Source of the DNA: Neoroseomonas alkaliterrae | GTDB lineage: Bacteria; Pseudomonadota; Alphaproteobacteria; Acetobacterales; Acetobacteraceae | Assembly: GCF_014199195.1 (NCBI RefSeq) | Contig: NZ_JACIJE010000008.1 | Location: forward strand, 1 to 64,000 | Length of the DNA stretch: 64,000 bases | Reading direction: 5' to 3' | The notes under the pieces: model-generated | The model's input: the letters and a program-made list of their open reading frames with translations, nothing else | The model's database searches: none | What the model was told of the DNA's origin: nothing | Part shown: in pieces, positions 7,839 through 16,845 of the stretch | How positions within the stretch are numbered: position 1 is the stretch's first letter | How the letters are laid out: each line of letters begins with the position of its first letter | Translations under genes and position numbers: made by a program

Positions 7839-9856
7839 CAGACGGTGATCCTCAGATTGCCCAGCGAATCCACCACCGCCGCGCAGCCAGGCTCCAGGAT
7901 GACGGTGGCATCAGCCTGCTGCAGCACGGCGGGGCCGGAGAGCCGTGCGCCCGCGGCCAGCGCCTCGCGCCGCCACACCGCCGCCTCGTGCCAGGCGCCA
8001 TCGGCGAAGAGGCGGCGCGTGCCGAGCCGCGCCTCGCCTCCGCCGCCGGCGGACAGCGCGGCGAGATCGAAGGGCCGTCGCCGGCCGACGACGCTGGTGG
8101 CGAGGTTGACCAGCACCGCCCTGATCTCCGGCAGGCGCACCTGGAAGCGGGCGAAATAGGCCTCCTCGAAGGCGGCCTGGACCTCGGCGCGGCGCGGCGC
8201 GGCGGAGCCGAGCGGCACGCGGATCAGATGCGTCTGGCCGCGGAACTGCATCTCCGCCACGTGGCGCACCTCGATTCGCTCCACCTCCGCCCCGCCGGCC
8301 TCGACGCCCGCGCGGCCGCGCGCCTCCTGGGCCGCGAGGACCTCGGCGATCTCCGCCTCTGCGATATCGTCCAGGCCGCGGTTCAGCGTGTTCACCACAT
8401 CCTGCCGCAGGTCGGCGACGAGGCAGCCCAGCGCGTTGGTCAGCCCGGGGCGGAAGGGGATGAAGACCTCGGGGATGCCGATCTCGCGCGCCAGCGCCAC
8501 CGCATGCAGCGGCCCCGCGCCGCCGAAGGCGAAGAGCACGAAGTCGCGCGGGTCGTGTCCGCGCGACAGCGAAACCATGCGGATCGCCCCGGCCATCAGC
8601 ACGTTCGCCAGGCGGATCACGGCCTCGGCGGCCTGCTCCGGGCTCATGCCGAGCGGCGCGCCGATCTCGCGCGCGAAGGCCTCGCGCACCTCCTCGACCG
8701 GCACGCGCCGGCCGGTGGCCAGCAGCGCATCGGGGTCGAGCCGGCCGAGCAGCAGGTTCGCATCCGTCACCGTCGGCCGCGTGCCGCCGCGCCCGTAGCA
8801 GATCGGGCCCGGCGCGCTGCCGGCGCTTTCCGGCCCCACGCGCAGCATGCCGCCGCGGTCGATCCAGGCGATGGAGCCGCCGCCCGCGCCCACCGTGCGC
8901 ACATCCACCATCGGCAGGTGGATCGGCAGGCCATAGGCGATGGACAGTTCCGCCGAGACCTCCGGCACGCCGCCCGCGATCAGCGCGACATCGGTCGAGG
9001 TGCCGCCCATGTCGCAGGTGATGGCGTTCGCGACACCGGACTGGGCGAGGGTGGAGGCGGCGGCCATCACGCCGGAGGCGGGGCCGGACATCACCGTCTT
9101 GGCGGCCTCCGCCGCCACGGCGCGGGCCGGGACGGTGCCGCCATTGCCGTTCATCACCAGCAGGTCACGCGCATGGCCCGCCTCGTGCAGACGGTCCTGC
9201 AGGTGGCGGATGTAGCGGTCGAGCACCGGCTGCACCGCCGCGTTCACGCTCGCTGTCGTACCGCGTTCGTATTCGCGGAACTCCGACAGCAGCCCATGGC
9301 CGAGGGTGACATAGCCGTTCGGCCAGATGGCGCGCGCGATCTCCCCCGCGCGGATCTCGTGCGCGGGGTTGGCGTAGGCGTGCAGGAAATGGATGACGAG
9401 CGCCTCGCAGCCTTCCGCCAGAAGGGCGCGGACCTCGCGCTCCACCGCCGCCTCGTCGAGCGGCGTCAGGACATGGCCGCGCGCATCCATGCGTTCCGGC
9501 ACCTCGCGCCGCCATTCGCGCGGGATCAGCGGTTCGAAGCTGCCGGTCATGCCGTAGGCGCGCGGGCGCGTGCGGCGGCCGAGTTCCAGCACGTCACGGA
9601 AGCCCGCCGTGGTGATCAGCCCCACCTTCGCGAGCTTGCGCTCGAGCACCGCATTGGTGGTGGCGGTGGTGCCGTGGATGATGAGGTCGAGTGCCGCGGG
9701 CGTGGTGCCGGCGGCGGCGATGGCCGCGAGCACGCCGCCCGCCTGGTTTCCGGCCGTGGTCGGCACCTTGGCGATGCGGATGGAGCCGTCGGCCTCCTGC
9801 ATCACCAGGTCGGTGAAGGTGCCGCCCACGTCGATGCCGGCGATGCGTCGGGCCAT
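7838..9856 (-). CDS. hyuA: Hydantoinase A / oxoprolinase-type subunit (HyuA)
   Basis: 672-residue ATP-binding subunit of the ASKHA fold. The phosphate-1 motif DVGGTFTDLV is at residues 9-18 and a second CDMGGTSTDVALI motif occurs near residue 285; FAFGGAGPLHA near 430 is also family-typical. The C-terminal domain resembles that of N-methylhydantoinase A. It precedes hyuB with a one-base overlap and follows livF by 4 bases, linking import and ring opening. Substrate choice among hydantoin-like lactams is inferred from neighbours only. Confidence 0.9.
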   Translation of the reverse strand: MARRIAGIDVGGTFTDLVMQEADGSIRIAKVPTTAGNQAGGVLAAIAAAGTTPAALDLIIHGTTATTNAVLERKLAKVGLITTAGFRDVLELGRRTRPRAYGMTGSFEPLIPREWRREVPERMDARGHVLTPLDEAAVEREVRALLAEGCEALVIHFLHAYANPAHEIRAGEIARAIWPNGYVTLGHGLLSEFREYERGTTASVNAAVQPVLDRYIRHLQDRLHEAGHARDLLVMNGNGGTVPARAVAAEAAKTVMSGPASGVMAAASTLAQSGVANAITCDMGGTSTDVALIAGGVPEVSAELSIAYGLPIHLPMVDVRTVGAGGGSIAWIDRGGMLRVGPESAGSAPGPICYGRGGTRPTVTDANLLLGRLDPDALLATGRRVPVEEVREAFAREIGAPLGMSPEQAAEAVIRLANVLMAGAIRMVSLSRGHDPRDFVLFAFGGAGPLHAVALAREIGIPEVFIPFRPGLTNALGCLVADLRQDVVNTLNRGLDDIAEAEIAEVLAAQEARGRAGVEAGGAEVERIEVRHVAEMQFRGQTHLIRVPLGSAAPRRAEVQAAFEEAYFARFQVRLPEIRAVLVNLATSVVGRRRPFDLAALSAGGGGEARLGTRRLFADGAWHEAAVWRREALAAGARLSGPAVLQQADATVILEPGCAAVVDSLGNLRITV

Positions 9857-9860
9857 GGCG

Positions 9861-10574
9861 TCAGACTGTCAGAAAGGCGCGGCGGACATCCTCGTCCGCC
9901 TCCAGATCGTCCATGCCGCCCTGCCAGCGCACCTCGCCCTTCTCCAGGATCAGCGCGCGGTCGGCGACGGCCGCGGCGAAGTCGAGATTCTGCTCCGACA
10001 GCAGCACGGCGATGCCCTCCTGCTTCATGCGCAGCACCGCCTCGGCCATCTGCTCGACGATCACAGGCGCGAGGCCTTCCGAGGGTTCGTCGAGCAGCAC
10101 CGCCTCGGGGTTGCCCATCAGCGTGCGCGCGATGGTGAGCATCTGCTGCTCGCCGCCGGACATCGCCGAGGCGCGGCGGTGGCGCATCTCCGCGAGGTTG
10201 GGAAAGATCGAGAAGAGTCGCTCCGGCGTCCAGGGCGTCCGTCCCGCCGCGGCGCCGCGCCGCCCGACCTCGAGGTTCTCCGCGACCGTCAGCTCGGTGA
10301 AGATGCGCCGTTCCTCGGGCACGTAGCCGAGGCCGAGGCGGGCGATGCGGAAGGGTGCGAGACCCGCGATCTCCGCGCCGGCGAAGCGCACCGACCCGCC
10401 GCGCGGCGCGAGCAGCCCCATGATGGCCTTGAGCGTGGTGGACTTCCCCGCGCCATTGCGGCCCATCAGCGCCGCGACCTCGCCGCGGGCGAGATGCAGG
10501 TCCACGCCGAACAGCACCTCCGCCGGGCCGTAGCCGGCGCGCAGGCCGGCGACTTCCAGCACGCGCTCAGCCAT
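9861..10574 (-). CDS. livF: Branched-chain-type ABC transporter ATPase LivF
   Basis: 237-residue cytoplasmic ATPase. Walker A is GRNGAGKST at about residues 36-44, the signature is MSGGEQQML and Walker B ends in LLDEPSEGLAP, all typical of LivF. I start at the ATG at 10574, which lies 8 bases inside livG; the frame further upstream is antisense-like. It powers the importer encoded by the next genes upstream and is probably specific for the operon's substrate rather than for leucine. Confidence 0.92.
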   Translation of the reverse strand: MAERVLEVAGLRAGYGPAEVLFGVDLHLARGEVAALMGRNGAGKSTTLKAIMGLLAPRGGSVRFAGAEIAGLAPFRIARLGLGYVPEERRIFTELTVAENLEVGRRGAAAGRTPWTPERLFSIFPNLAEMRHRRASAMSGGEQQMLTIARTLMGNPEAVLLDEPSEGLAPVIVEQMAEAVLRMKQEGIAVLLSEQNLDFAAAVADRALILEKGEVRWQGGMDDLEADEDVRRAFLTV

Positions 10575-11349
10575 GGGCGGCCCGCCTCGCGCGTGTCGCG
10601 GCCCGCGTGCCGGAATGGCCGAGATAGACGCGCTGCACCTCGGCATCCGCGCGCACCTCCTCGGGCCGGCCGCGGGCGATGATCTCCCCGCGCACCAGCA
10701 CCAGGATGCGGTCGGCATGGGCGAAGACCGCGTCCATGTCGTGCTCGGTGAACAGCACGCCGATGCGCTCGCCGCGCGCGATGCCGGCGACCAGCGCCAT
10801 CAGCGCGCTGCGCTCGGCTGGCGCCATGCCGGCGGTGGGCTCGTCCATCAGCAGCAGGCGCGGCGCGGCGGCAAGCGCGATGGCGAGCTCGACGCGCTTC
10901 ACGTCGCCGTAGGCGAGCTCGCCCACGGGCCGCTCGGCCTGCGCGGCCATGCCCACGCGGTCGAGCAGCGCGAGCGCGGCATCGCGATGCATGGCCATCG
11001 CGTCGGGCAGCAGCTTCCGCGTCTGCCCGTGATGCGCGATCAGCGCCATCTGGACATTGCCGATGACTGTGAAGGAGAGGAAGGTCTGCGCCACCTGGAA
11101 GGTGCGGCCCACGCCCATACGGCACACCTCGCGCGGCGGCAGGCCGGTGATGTCCTGCCCGGCGAGGCTGACGCGCCCGGAATCGGGGCGCAACTGCCCG
11201 CCCACCATGTTGAAGGTGGTGGACTTGCCGGCGCCGTTCGGGCCGATGATGGCGAGCATCTCCCCTGCATCGAGGGCGAAGGAGACATCCTTGGCGGCCT
11301 GCACGCCGCCGAAGCGCTTGTTCAGGCCCTCGGCCGCGAGCAGCGTCAT
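10567..11349 (-). CDS. livG: Branched-chain-type ABC transporter ATPase LivG
   Basis: 260-residue ATPase with Walker A GPNGAGKST (about residues 36-44), the LivG-type GRTFQV segment and Walker B LLLMDEPTAGM. The signature region reads LAYGDVKRVELA instead of the canonical LSGGQ, a common LivG variant. Its ATG overlaps the permease stop (ATGA). The C-terminus carries a short Arg-rich tail (TRAATRARRAAHG) that is probably dispensable. Confidence 0.92.
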   Translation of the reverse strand: MTLLAAEGLNKRFGGVQAAKDVSFALDAGEMLAIIGPNGAGKSTTFNMVGGQLRPDSGRVSLAGQDITGLPPREVCRMGVGRTFQVAQTFLSFTVIGNVQMALIAHHGQTRKLLPDAMAMHRDAALALLDRVGMAAQAERPVGELAYGDVKRVELAIALAAAPRLLLMDEPTAGMAPAERSALMALVAGIARGERIGVLFTEHDMDAVFAHADRILVLVRGEIIARGRPEEVRADAEVQRVYLGHSGTRAATRARRAAHG

Positions 11350-13199
11350 GCCGGCCGCCTCCGCAGCCCCGCCCAGGCCCCGGCGAGGCCGCGCGGGAAC
11401 ACCAGCACCATGCCGATGATGGAAAGGCCGAGGAACAGCCGCCAGTGGTCGGTCAGCGGCATGAAGAAGTCCTTCACCGCATGGAAGACCGCCGCCCCCG
11501 CGATGGGCCCGAGCACGGACTGGATGCCACCGAGCAGCAGCATGGAGAGGAAATCCACGCTCATCGGAATGCCGAGCAGCGTCGGGTCGATCGAGCCCTT
11601 GGAGAAGGCGTAGAGCCCGCCCGCGAGCCCCGCCGCGCCACCGGCCAGCGTGAAGCCGAGCCAGCGATGGGTGCGCACATCCACGCCGATGGCATCCGCG
11701 CGCTGCACCGAATCGCGCGCCGCGCGCAGCGTCGCGCCGAAGGGCGCGTGCACGACGCGGCGCAGCGCGACGATCGCCAGCACGCAGCAGGCGGCGACCA
11801 GGTAGTGGTATGTCTCGCGCGAGGCGGCCCAGCGCGATGGCCAGACGCCGACGAGGCCGTTGTCGCCGCCCGTCACCTCCACCCACTGGAAGACCACGGC
11901 ATAGGCGATCTGCGCGAAGGCGAGCGTCAGCATCGCGAGGTAGATGCCCGACAGCCGCACCACGAAGAAGCCGAACAGCGCCGCGAAGGCCGCCGCGACG
12001 AGGGGGGCGGCGAGCAGCGCCGGCTCCATCGGCAGGCCGGCCTTCGTCACCAGCAGCCCCGCCCCATAGGCGCCGAGGCCGAAATAGGCCGCATGGCCGA
12101 AGGAGACGATGCCGCCATTGCCGACCAGGAAGTTCAGCGAGAAGGCGGCGAGCGCGAGGATCAGCACTTCGGTCCCCACCTTCACCGCATAGGCGTCGAG
12201 CAGCGGCAGCGCCAGGACCGCCGCCAGCGCGACGAGGATCAGCCCCTGGCTCGCGCGGTCGAGCGGCCGCGGGTCGATGATCCCTTCCGGCAGCACGGCG
12301 CGCCCCGCGGCGGCCTCCGGCTTGCCGAGCAGGCCCCAGGGCTTGATCACCAGCACCACCGCCATCAGCAGGAAGACCAGCACCAGCGTGATCTTGGGAA
12401 AGACCAGCACGCCGAAGGCCTGCAACTGCCCGATCAGCAGCGCCGCGAGGAAGGCGCCCGGCACCGATCCCATGCCGCCGATCACGGTGACGACGAAGGC
12501 CTCGGCGATGATGGAAAGATCCATCTGCGGATTGGCCGAGACGCGCGGGATCTGCAGCGCGCCGCCCAGGCCCGCCAGCGCGGCGCCGAGGAACAGCGTG
12601 CCGGTGAACAGCATCGCCTGGTTCACGCCGAGCGCGCCCACCATCTCACGGTCCTGCGTCGCGGCGCGGATCAGCACGCCGAAGCGCGTACGATGCATCA
12701 GCAGCCACAGCAGCCCGAGCACGGCGGGGCCGACGAAGATCAGGAACAGCTCATAGGCCGGGAAGCGCTGGTCGAAGATGAAGATGCCGTGCCGCAGCCC
12801 CGGCGCGCGCGGCCCGGTGATGTCCACCGGCCCCCAGACCAGCAGCACGAGGTCCTGCACGATCAGGACCACGCCGAAGGTGGCCAGCAGCTGGAACAGC
12901 TCCGGCACGCGGTAGATGCGTCGCAGCAGCGTGACCTCCATGACCACGCCGAGGACGCCCACCGCCAGCGCCGAGGCCAGCACGCCCACGAAGAACAGCC
13001 AGGGCGAGCGGTCGAACTCCAGCAGCCAGGGCACGATGGTGACCGCGATATAGGCCCCGAGCATGTAGAAGGAGCCATGCGCGAAGTTCACGATGCGCGT
13101 GACCCCGAAGACGATCGTCAGCCCCGAGGCGATGACGAAGAGCGAGGAGGCGCTGGCCAGGCCCGACAGGGCCTGGACCAGCAGGAAGTCCCATTCCAT
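11346..13199 (-). CDS. Fused LivH-LivM ABC permease
   Basis: 617-residue inner-membrane protein in which both permeases of a branched-chain-type importer are joined. Residues 1 to about 290 match LivH (GLTIVFGVTRIVNFAHGSFYMLG, later GGMGSVPGAFL); a roughly 35-residue linker follows; residues about 325-617 match LivM (SLNFLVGNGGIVSFGHAAYFG, GGIQSVLGP). Each half has the usual set of hydrophobic helices. The family is normally two genes, though fused versions exist. It overlaps livG by 4 bases and lies 6 bases after the receptor stop. Confidence 0.92.
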   Translation of the reverse strand: MEWDFLLVQALSGLASASSLFVIASGLTIVFGVTRIVNFAHGSFYMLGAYIAVTIVPWLLEFDRSPWLFFVGVLASALAVGVLGVVMEVTLLRRIYRVPELFQLLATFGVVLIVQDLVLLVWGPVDITGPRAPGLRHGIFIFDQRFPAYELFLIFVGPAVLGLLWLLMHRTRFGVLIRAATQDREMVGALGVNQAMLFTGTLFLGAALAGLGGALQIPRVSANPQMDLSIIAEAFVVTVIGGMGSVPGAFLAALLIGQLQAFGVLVFPKITLVLVFLLMAVVLVIKPWGLLGKPEAAAGRAVLPEGIIDPRPLDRASQGLILVALAAVLALPLLDAYAVKVGTEVLILALAAFSLNFLVGNGGIVSFGHAAYFGLGAYGAGLLVTKAGLPMEPALLAAPLVAAAFAALFGFFVVRLSGIYLAMLTLAFAQIAYAVVFQWVEVTGGDNGLVGVWPSRWAASRETYHYLVAACCVLAIVALRRVVHAPFGATLRAARDSVQRADAIGVDVRTHRWLGFTLAGGAAGLAGGLYAFSKGSIDPTLLGIPMSVDFLSMLLLGGIQSVLGPIAGAAVFHAVKDFFMPLTDHWRLFLGLSIIGMVLVFPRGLAGAWAGLRRRPA

Positions 13200-13205
13200 G
13201 CGGCG

Positions 13206-14426
13206 TCAGGCGGAACGGCGCGCGGCGCGCACTTCCTCCTCCGGGAACATGTAGTCGGCGCCGTCGGCGTAGCGGCTGTTGCGCATCGTGCCCTGGCGGC
13301 CGCGCAGCGTCGTCTCGCCGACCCAGGTGCCCATGGTGCCCTGGTGGTCGAGGCCGCGCATCACCACCGGACCCACCACTGTGTCCGAGCGCAGGTCCGC
13401 CAGCGCGTCGATCAGCCGCTCGTTGTCCAGGGAGTTCGCCTTGTTCAACAGGCTCGCGATCACCTGCACGGTCACGTAGCCGAGCAGCGAGCCCTTGCGC
13501 GGCGTGTCGTTGAAGCGCCCGCGGTAGGCGTCCACGAAGGCCTGGTGCGTTGGCATGCCCGTCACCTGGTCCCAGGGATAGCCGGTGACGATCCAGCCCT
13601 CGGGCGTCTCCTCGCCGAGCGGAATCAGATACTCGGGCTCGCCGGTCAGCAGGGAGACGACGGTGCGGCGCTCGAACAGGCCGCGGGTGTTGCCCTCGCG
13701 CACGAAGGCGGTGAGGTCGGCGCCGAACAGCACGTTGAAGATGCCATCCGGCCGCGCCTGGCCGAGCGCGCCCACCGTCGCCCCGGCATCCACGCGGCCG
13801 AGGGCGGGGAACTGCTCGGCCACGATCTCCGCGCCGGGGATCGCCTGGGGCAGCAGGCGCTTGAAGTTCGCCGCGGCCGACTGGCCGTATTCGTAGTTGG
13901 GCGCCACGATCGCCCAGCGCCGCACGTTGCGGCCGCGGATGGCCTCGACCAGCATGCGCGTCTGCATGTAGGTCGAGGGCCTGAGCCGCCACGTGTAGCG
14001 GTTGCCCTGGGCCATGGTCAGCGCGTCCGTCAGCGGCTCCGTTGCCAGGAACAGCCGCCTGCGCTGGTTGGCGAAGTCCGCGACGGCGAGTCCGACATTC
14101 GAGAGGAAGGTGCCGGCGAGGAACGTCACGTTCTCGCGCGTCAGCAGTTCCTCGGCCACGCGCACCGCATCGCCCGGCGTCGCCCCGTCGTCGCGGAAGA
14201 CGAACTCGATCCGCCGCCCGCCCATCACGCCGCCGGCGGCGTTCACCGCGTCCTGCGCCTGCTGCATGGCGTTGCGGTAGGGCACGGCGAAGGCCGCCAT
14301 GCGCGAGTAGGAGTTGAGCTCCCCGATGCGGATGGTCCCGCCCGCGCCTTGCGCGAAGGCGGGCCTGGCCATCGTGGCGAGCGCCGCGGCGCCGAGCGCC
14401 CGGCGGGAAAGCGTGAACCGCGCCAT
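13206..14426 (-). CDS. Periplasmic binding protein of the Liv-type importer
   Basis: 406-residue type I periplasmic binding protein (LivK/AmiC fold) that captures the substrate for the LivHM-LivG-LivF importer. The N-terminus has a Tat-like signal (LSRRALGAAAL) with likely cleavage after PAFAQ, followed by TIRIGELNSYS, the usual first strand. AGGG-like AAGGVMGGRRIEFVFRDD follows near residue 60. Two ATGs occur in tandem (14429, 14426); AAGGAGG upstream is better spaced for the second. It is the first gene of the leftward operon, so the promoter should lie in 14430-14544. Confidence 0.9.
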   Translation of the reverse strand: MARFTLSRRALGAAALATMARPAFAQGAGGTIRIGELNSYSRMAAFAVPYRNAMQQAQDAVNAAGGVMGGRRIEFVFRDDGATPGDAVRVAEELLTRENVTFLAGTFLSNVGLAVADFANQRRRLFLATEPLTDALTMAQGNRYTWRLRPSTYMQTRMLVEAIRGRNVRRWAIVAPNYEYGQSAAANFKRLLPQAIPGAEIVAEQFPALGRVDAGATVGALGQARPDGIFNVLFGADLTAFVREGNTRGLFERRTVVSLLTGEPEYLIPLGEETPEGWIVTGYPWDQVTGMPTHQAFVDAYRGRFNDTPRKGSLLGYVTVQVIASLLNKANSLDNERLIDALADLRSDTVVGPVVMRGLDHQGTMGTWVGETTLRGRQGTMRNSRYADGADYMFPEEEVRAARRSA

Positions 14427-14544
14427 CATGCAGCCTCCTTGCGTGCTTCCTTGGGGGGAATGATCACGGCGGGCGCGGCATCGCGCAATGGGGCATCTGG
14501 CGCTTGACCCGGGCCGCGGCGGCATGGCCTTCTCCGCGGCCCCC

Positions 14545-15084
14545 ATGACCGCAGCGCTCGACCTTCCGGACCTGCTCGGGCTCGTCGCCGCCGGCGACCG
14601 ATCGGCGCTGCGCTCGCTCTACGAAAGGCAGTCCTCGCGCCTCTTCGGCATCGCCAACGCCATCCTGCGCGACCGCGACGTCGCCGCCGACGCGGTGCAG
14701 GAGGTGTTCCTCAGGGTTGCACGGCGCGCGGGGCAATTCGACCGTGGCCGCGGCTCGGCCGAGGCCTGGCTCGCCGGCATCACCCGCCATGCCGCGCTCG
14801 ACATCCTGCGCGCGCGCGGGCGCGAACTGCCCACCGACGACCCCGCCCTCGGCGACGAGGCGGTCAGCCCCGAGGCCGAGGCGCGGCTCATCGCCACCGC
14901 CGAAGGGCGGCGCCTGCGCGACTGCCTCGCCGCACTCGAGCCCAAGAACCGCTTCGGCATCATCCTCGCCTTCGTGCACGGGCTCTCCCATCCGCAGATC
15001 GCCGAGCGCCTCGGTACGCCGCTCGGCACCACGAAGTCCTGGATCCGCCGCGGCCTCCTGGCGCTGAAGGAGTGCCTGTCGTGA
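14545..15084 (+). CDS. ECF RNA polymerase sigma factor
   Basis: 179-residue sigma-70-family ECF factor. Region 2 spans roughly residues 12-85 (RSALRSLYERQSSRLFGIAN, then DAVQEVFLRVAR), and region 4 is the C-terminal helix-turn-helix (LSHPQIAERLGTPLGTTKSWIRRGL). The start is uncertain: ATGs at 14488 and 14524 are in frame, but the conserved part begins just after 14545. The anti-sigma gene starts on its stop codon (GTGA). The order and anti-sigma type suggest a SigK/RskA-like pair answering to envelope or oxidative stress (inference). Confidence 0.88.
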   Translation: MTAALDLPDLLGLVAAGDRSALRSLYERQSSRLFGIANAILRDRDVAADAVQEVFLRVARRAGQFDRGRGSAEAWLAGITRHAALDILRARGRELPTDDPALGDEAVSPEAEARLIATAEGRRLRDCLAALEPKNRFGIILAFVHGLSHPQIAERLGTPLGTTKSWIRRGLLALKECLS

Positions 15085-15782
15085 TCCCGCTCGACCCCGT
15101 CGAACGCGATGCGATGGCCGCCGAATACGTGCTCGGCACGCTCGGCGCGGGCGAGGCGCGCGAGATCGAGCAGGCGATGGAGACCGACCCCGCGCTGCGC
15201 GCCGCGGTCGAGGCCTGGCAGGCGAGGCTCGGCCCGATGAGCGCGCTGGCCGCGCCGGAACTCCCGCCGCCGGGCCTGTGGGAGCGGATCGAGCGGGCGC
15301 TCGCGCCGCCGCCCGAGGTCGTCGCCCTGCCCGCGCCGAAGCCGCGCGCGCCGGTGCTCTGGCGCGCCTGGGCGCTCGGCGCGAGCGCCGTCGCCGCCGG
15401 CCTCGCCGCCCTCCTGGTGCTGCGCCCGGCGCCCGCGCCCGAGCCGCGGCTGATGACCGTGCTGCTCACCCAGCAGGACCAGCCGGCCTGGCTGGTCGAG
15501 GCCGAGCGCGGCGGGCTCCGTCTCGCCTCGCTGAACCCGCAGCCGGTGCCCGATGACCGCGTGATGCAGCTCTGGGCGCTGCCGCAGGGCGCGGCGGCGC
15601 CGACCTCGCTCGGGCTGATCCCGGCCGGGGAGGGGCGGATCACCGTGGCACCCGCCGCCATCCGGCCGGAGCCCGGCATGCTGATCGAGATCACGCTGGA
15701 ACCGCAGGGCGGCTCGCCGACCGGCCGGCCGACCGGGCCGGTCCTCTTCATCGGGCGGCTCGCGCCCGCCTCCGGGGCCTGA
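15081..15782 (+). CDS. RskA-type anti-sigma factor
   Basis: 233-residue membrane protein. The first roughly 80 residues include the anti-sigma zinc-less domain typical of RskA (AAEYVLGTLGAGEAREIEQAM), one membrane helix lies near residues 98-116 (LGASAVAAGLAALLVL), and the periplasmic C-terminal RskA domain has LWALPQGAAAPTSLGLIPAG. The GTG at 15081 is preceded by AAGGAG eight bases away and overlaps the sigma-factor stop. It should hold the upstream sigma factor at the membrane until released. Confidence 0.87.
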   Translation: MIPLDPVERDAMAAEYVLGTLGAGEAREIEQAMETDPALRAAVEAWQARLGPMSALAAPELPPPGLWERIERALAPPPEVVALPAPKPRAPVLWRAWALGASAVAAGLAALLVLRPAPAPEPRLMTVLLTQQDQPAWLVEAERGGLRLASLNPQPVPDDRVMQLWALPQGAAAPTSLGLIPAGEGRITVAPAAIRPEPGMLIEITLEPQGGSPTGRPTGPVLFIGRLAPASGA

Positions 15783-15886
15783 CATCGCGGCTTCGTGACC
15801 GGGCCGGCGCATCCGCCGTCGGGTCCGCTCCGTATGGCGGTCAGCGGGGCCGAGGGCGGCCTCGCCCGACACGGAGAGAGACCGCC

Positions 15887-16672
15887 ATGACCACCCCGCA
15901 CCGCCTCATGCTCGCCGCCTTCGGCATGATCCTCGCCGCCGGCGGCAGCCAGGCCGCGACGCTGATCGGACTGACCGCCGACAACGCGCTGGTCCGCATC
16001 GACAGCGAGACGCGCCGCGCCTCGGCCCCGGTGCGCATCACCGGCACGGATGGCCGCGTGCTCGGGATCGACCAGCGCCCGCAGGACGGCCGCCTCTACG
16101 GCGTGACCGAGCGCGGGCAGTTGGTGATGATCGAGCCCGACACCGGCCGCGCCAGCCAGGTCAGCCGCCTCAACACCGGCTTCGAGCATGGCGGCCGGGT
16201 GGTGTTCGACTTCAACCCCGTCGCCAACCGCCTGCGCCTGATGGGCATGAGCGGGGTGAACCTGCGGGTGAACGTGGACACGGGGGAGGCGGCGCGCGAC
16301 GGCGCGCTGAAATACGCCGCCGGGACGCCCTTCGCCGAGACCGCGCCGCGCATCGTCGCCGGCGCCTACACCAACAGCGTGAGCGGCGCGCAGCAGACGG
16401 CGCTCTACACCATCGACACGCTGACGCGGCAGTTCAGCCTGCAGGCGCCGCCCAATGACGGCGTGCAGCAGCCGCGCGGCGAGGTCGCGGCGATGCTGCC
16501 CCCCGGCGTCGCCTTCGACATCCTCGCCGACGGCCAGGGCGGCAATGCTGGCTTCCTGCTGGCCGGCGCCACGCTGCACCGGGTGAACCTCGAGACCGGC
16601 GCGGCAACCCCGCTGGGCGAGGTCGCGGGCCTGCCGCCGGCCGAGGTGGTGGACATCGCCGCCATGCGGTGA
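15887..16672 (+). CDS. DUF4394 domain secreted protein
   Basis: 261-residue protein with a signal peptide (hydrophobic LMLAAFGMILAAGG, cleavage near SQAA) and a DUF4394 domain, a beta-propeller-like repeat fold of unknown function. Typical pieces are LTADNALVRIDS, LGIDQRPQDGRLYGVTE, FDFNPVANRLRLM and YTIDTLTRQF. GGAGAGA lies upstream of the ATG. It follows the sigma/anti-sigma pair by about 100 bases, and the three genes recur together in proteobacteria, so it may be the main target of that sigma factor (inference). Confidence 0.85.
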   Translation: MTTPHRLMLAAFGMILAAGGSQAATLIGLTADNALVRIDSETRRASAPVRITGTDGRVLGIDQRPQDGRLYGVTERGQLVMIEPDTGRASQVSRLNTGFEHGGRVVFDFNPVANRLRLMGMSGVNLRVNVDTGEAARDGALKYAAGTPFAETAPRIVAGAYTNSVSGAQQTALYTIDTLTRQFSLQAPPNDGVQQPRGEVAAMLPPGVAFDILADGQGGNAGFLLAGATLHRVNLETGAATPLGEVAGLPPAEVVDIAAMR

Positions 16673-16752
16673 CCGGGGCGCGCCCCCGCCGGGCGAACTT
16701 CCCCACGCGGCCGGACGCCCCCAGCCGCAACGCTCGACCGGGGGAAAGCGCG

Positions 16753-16779
16753 GCGCCCGCACCGACCTGGTGCGGGCGT
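16753..16779 (+). terminator. Hairpin after the DUF4394 gene
   Basis: A perfect 10-bp stem (16754-16763 with 16769-16778) and a five-base loop, extendable by one G-T pair, lies about 80 bases past the DUF4394 stop and before the DUF1203 gene. There is no clear T-run, so its termination role is inferred. Confidence 0.5.
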
Positions 16780-16845
16780 CCTGCCCTGCGTGCCGACGCA
16801 ACGGACGGAGGGCGCCGCGGGGCTGGATCGGCGATACCCAAGCGC

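Noticed and set aside
11445..14507. Open frame of about 1000 codons on the + strand opposite the LivHM and receptor genes
   Set aside because: Composition is His/Arg/Gln-rich and no domain is seen; the leftward genes are well supported.
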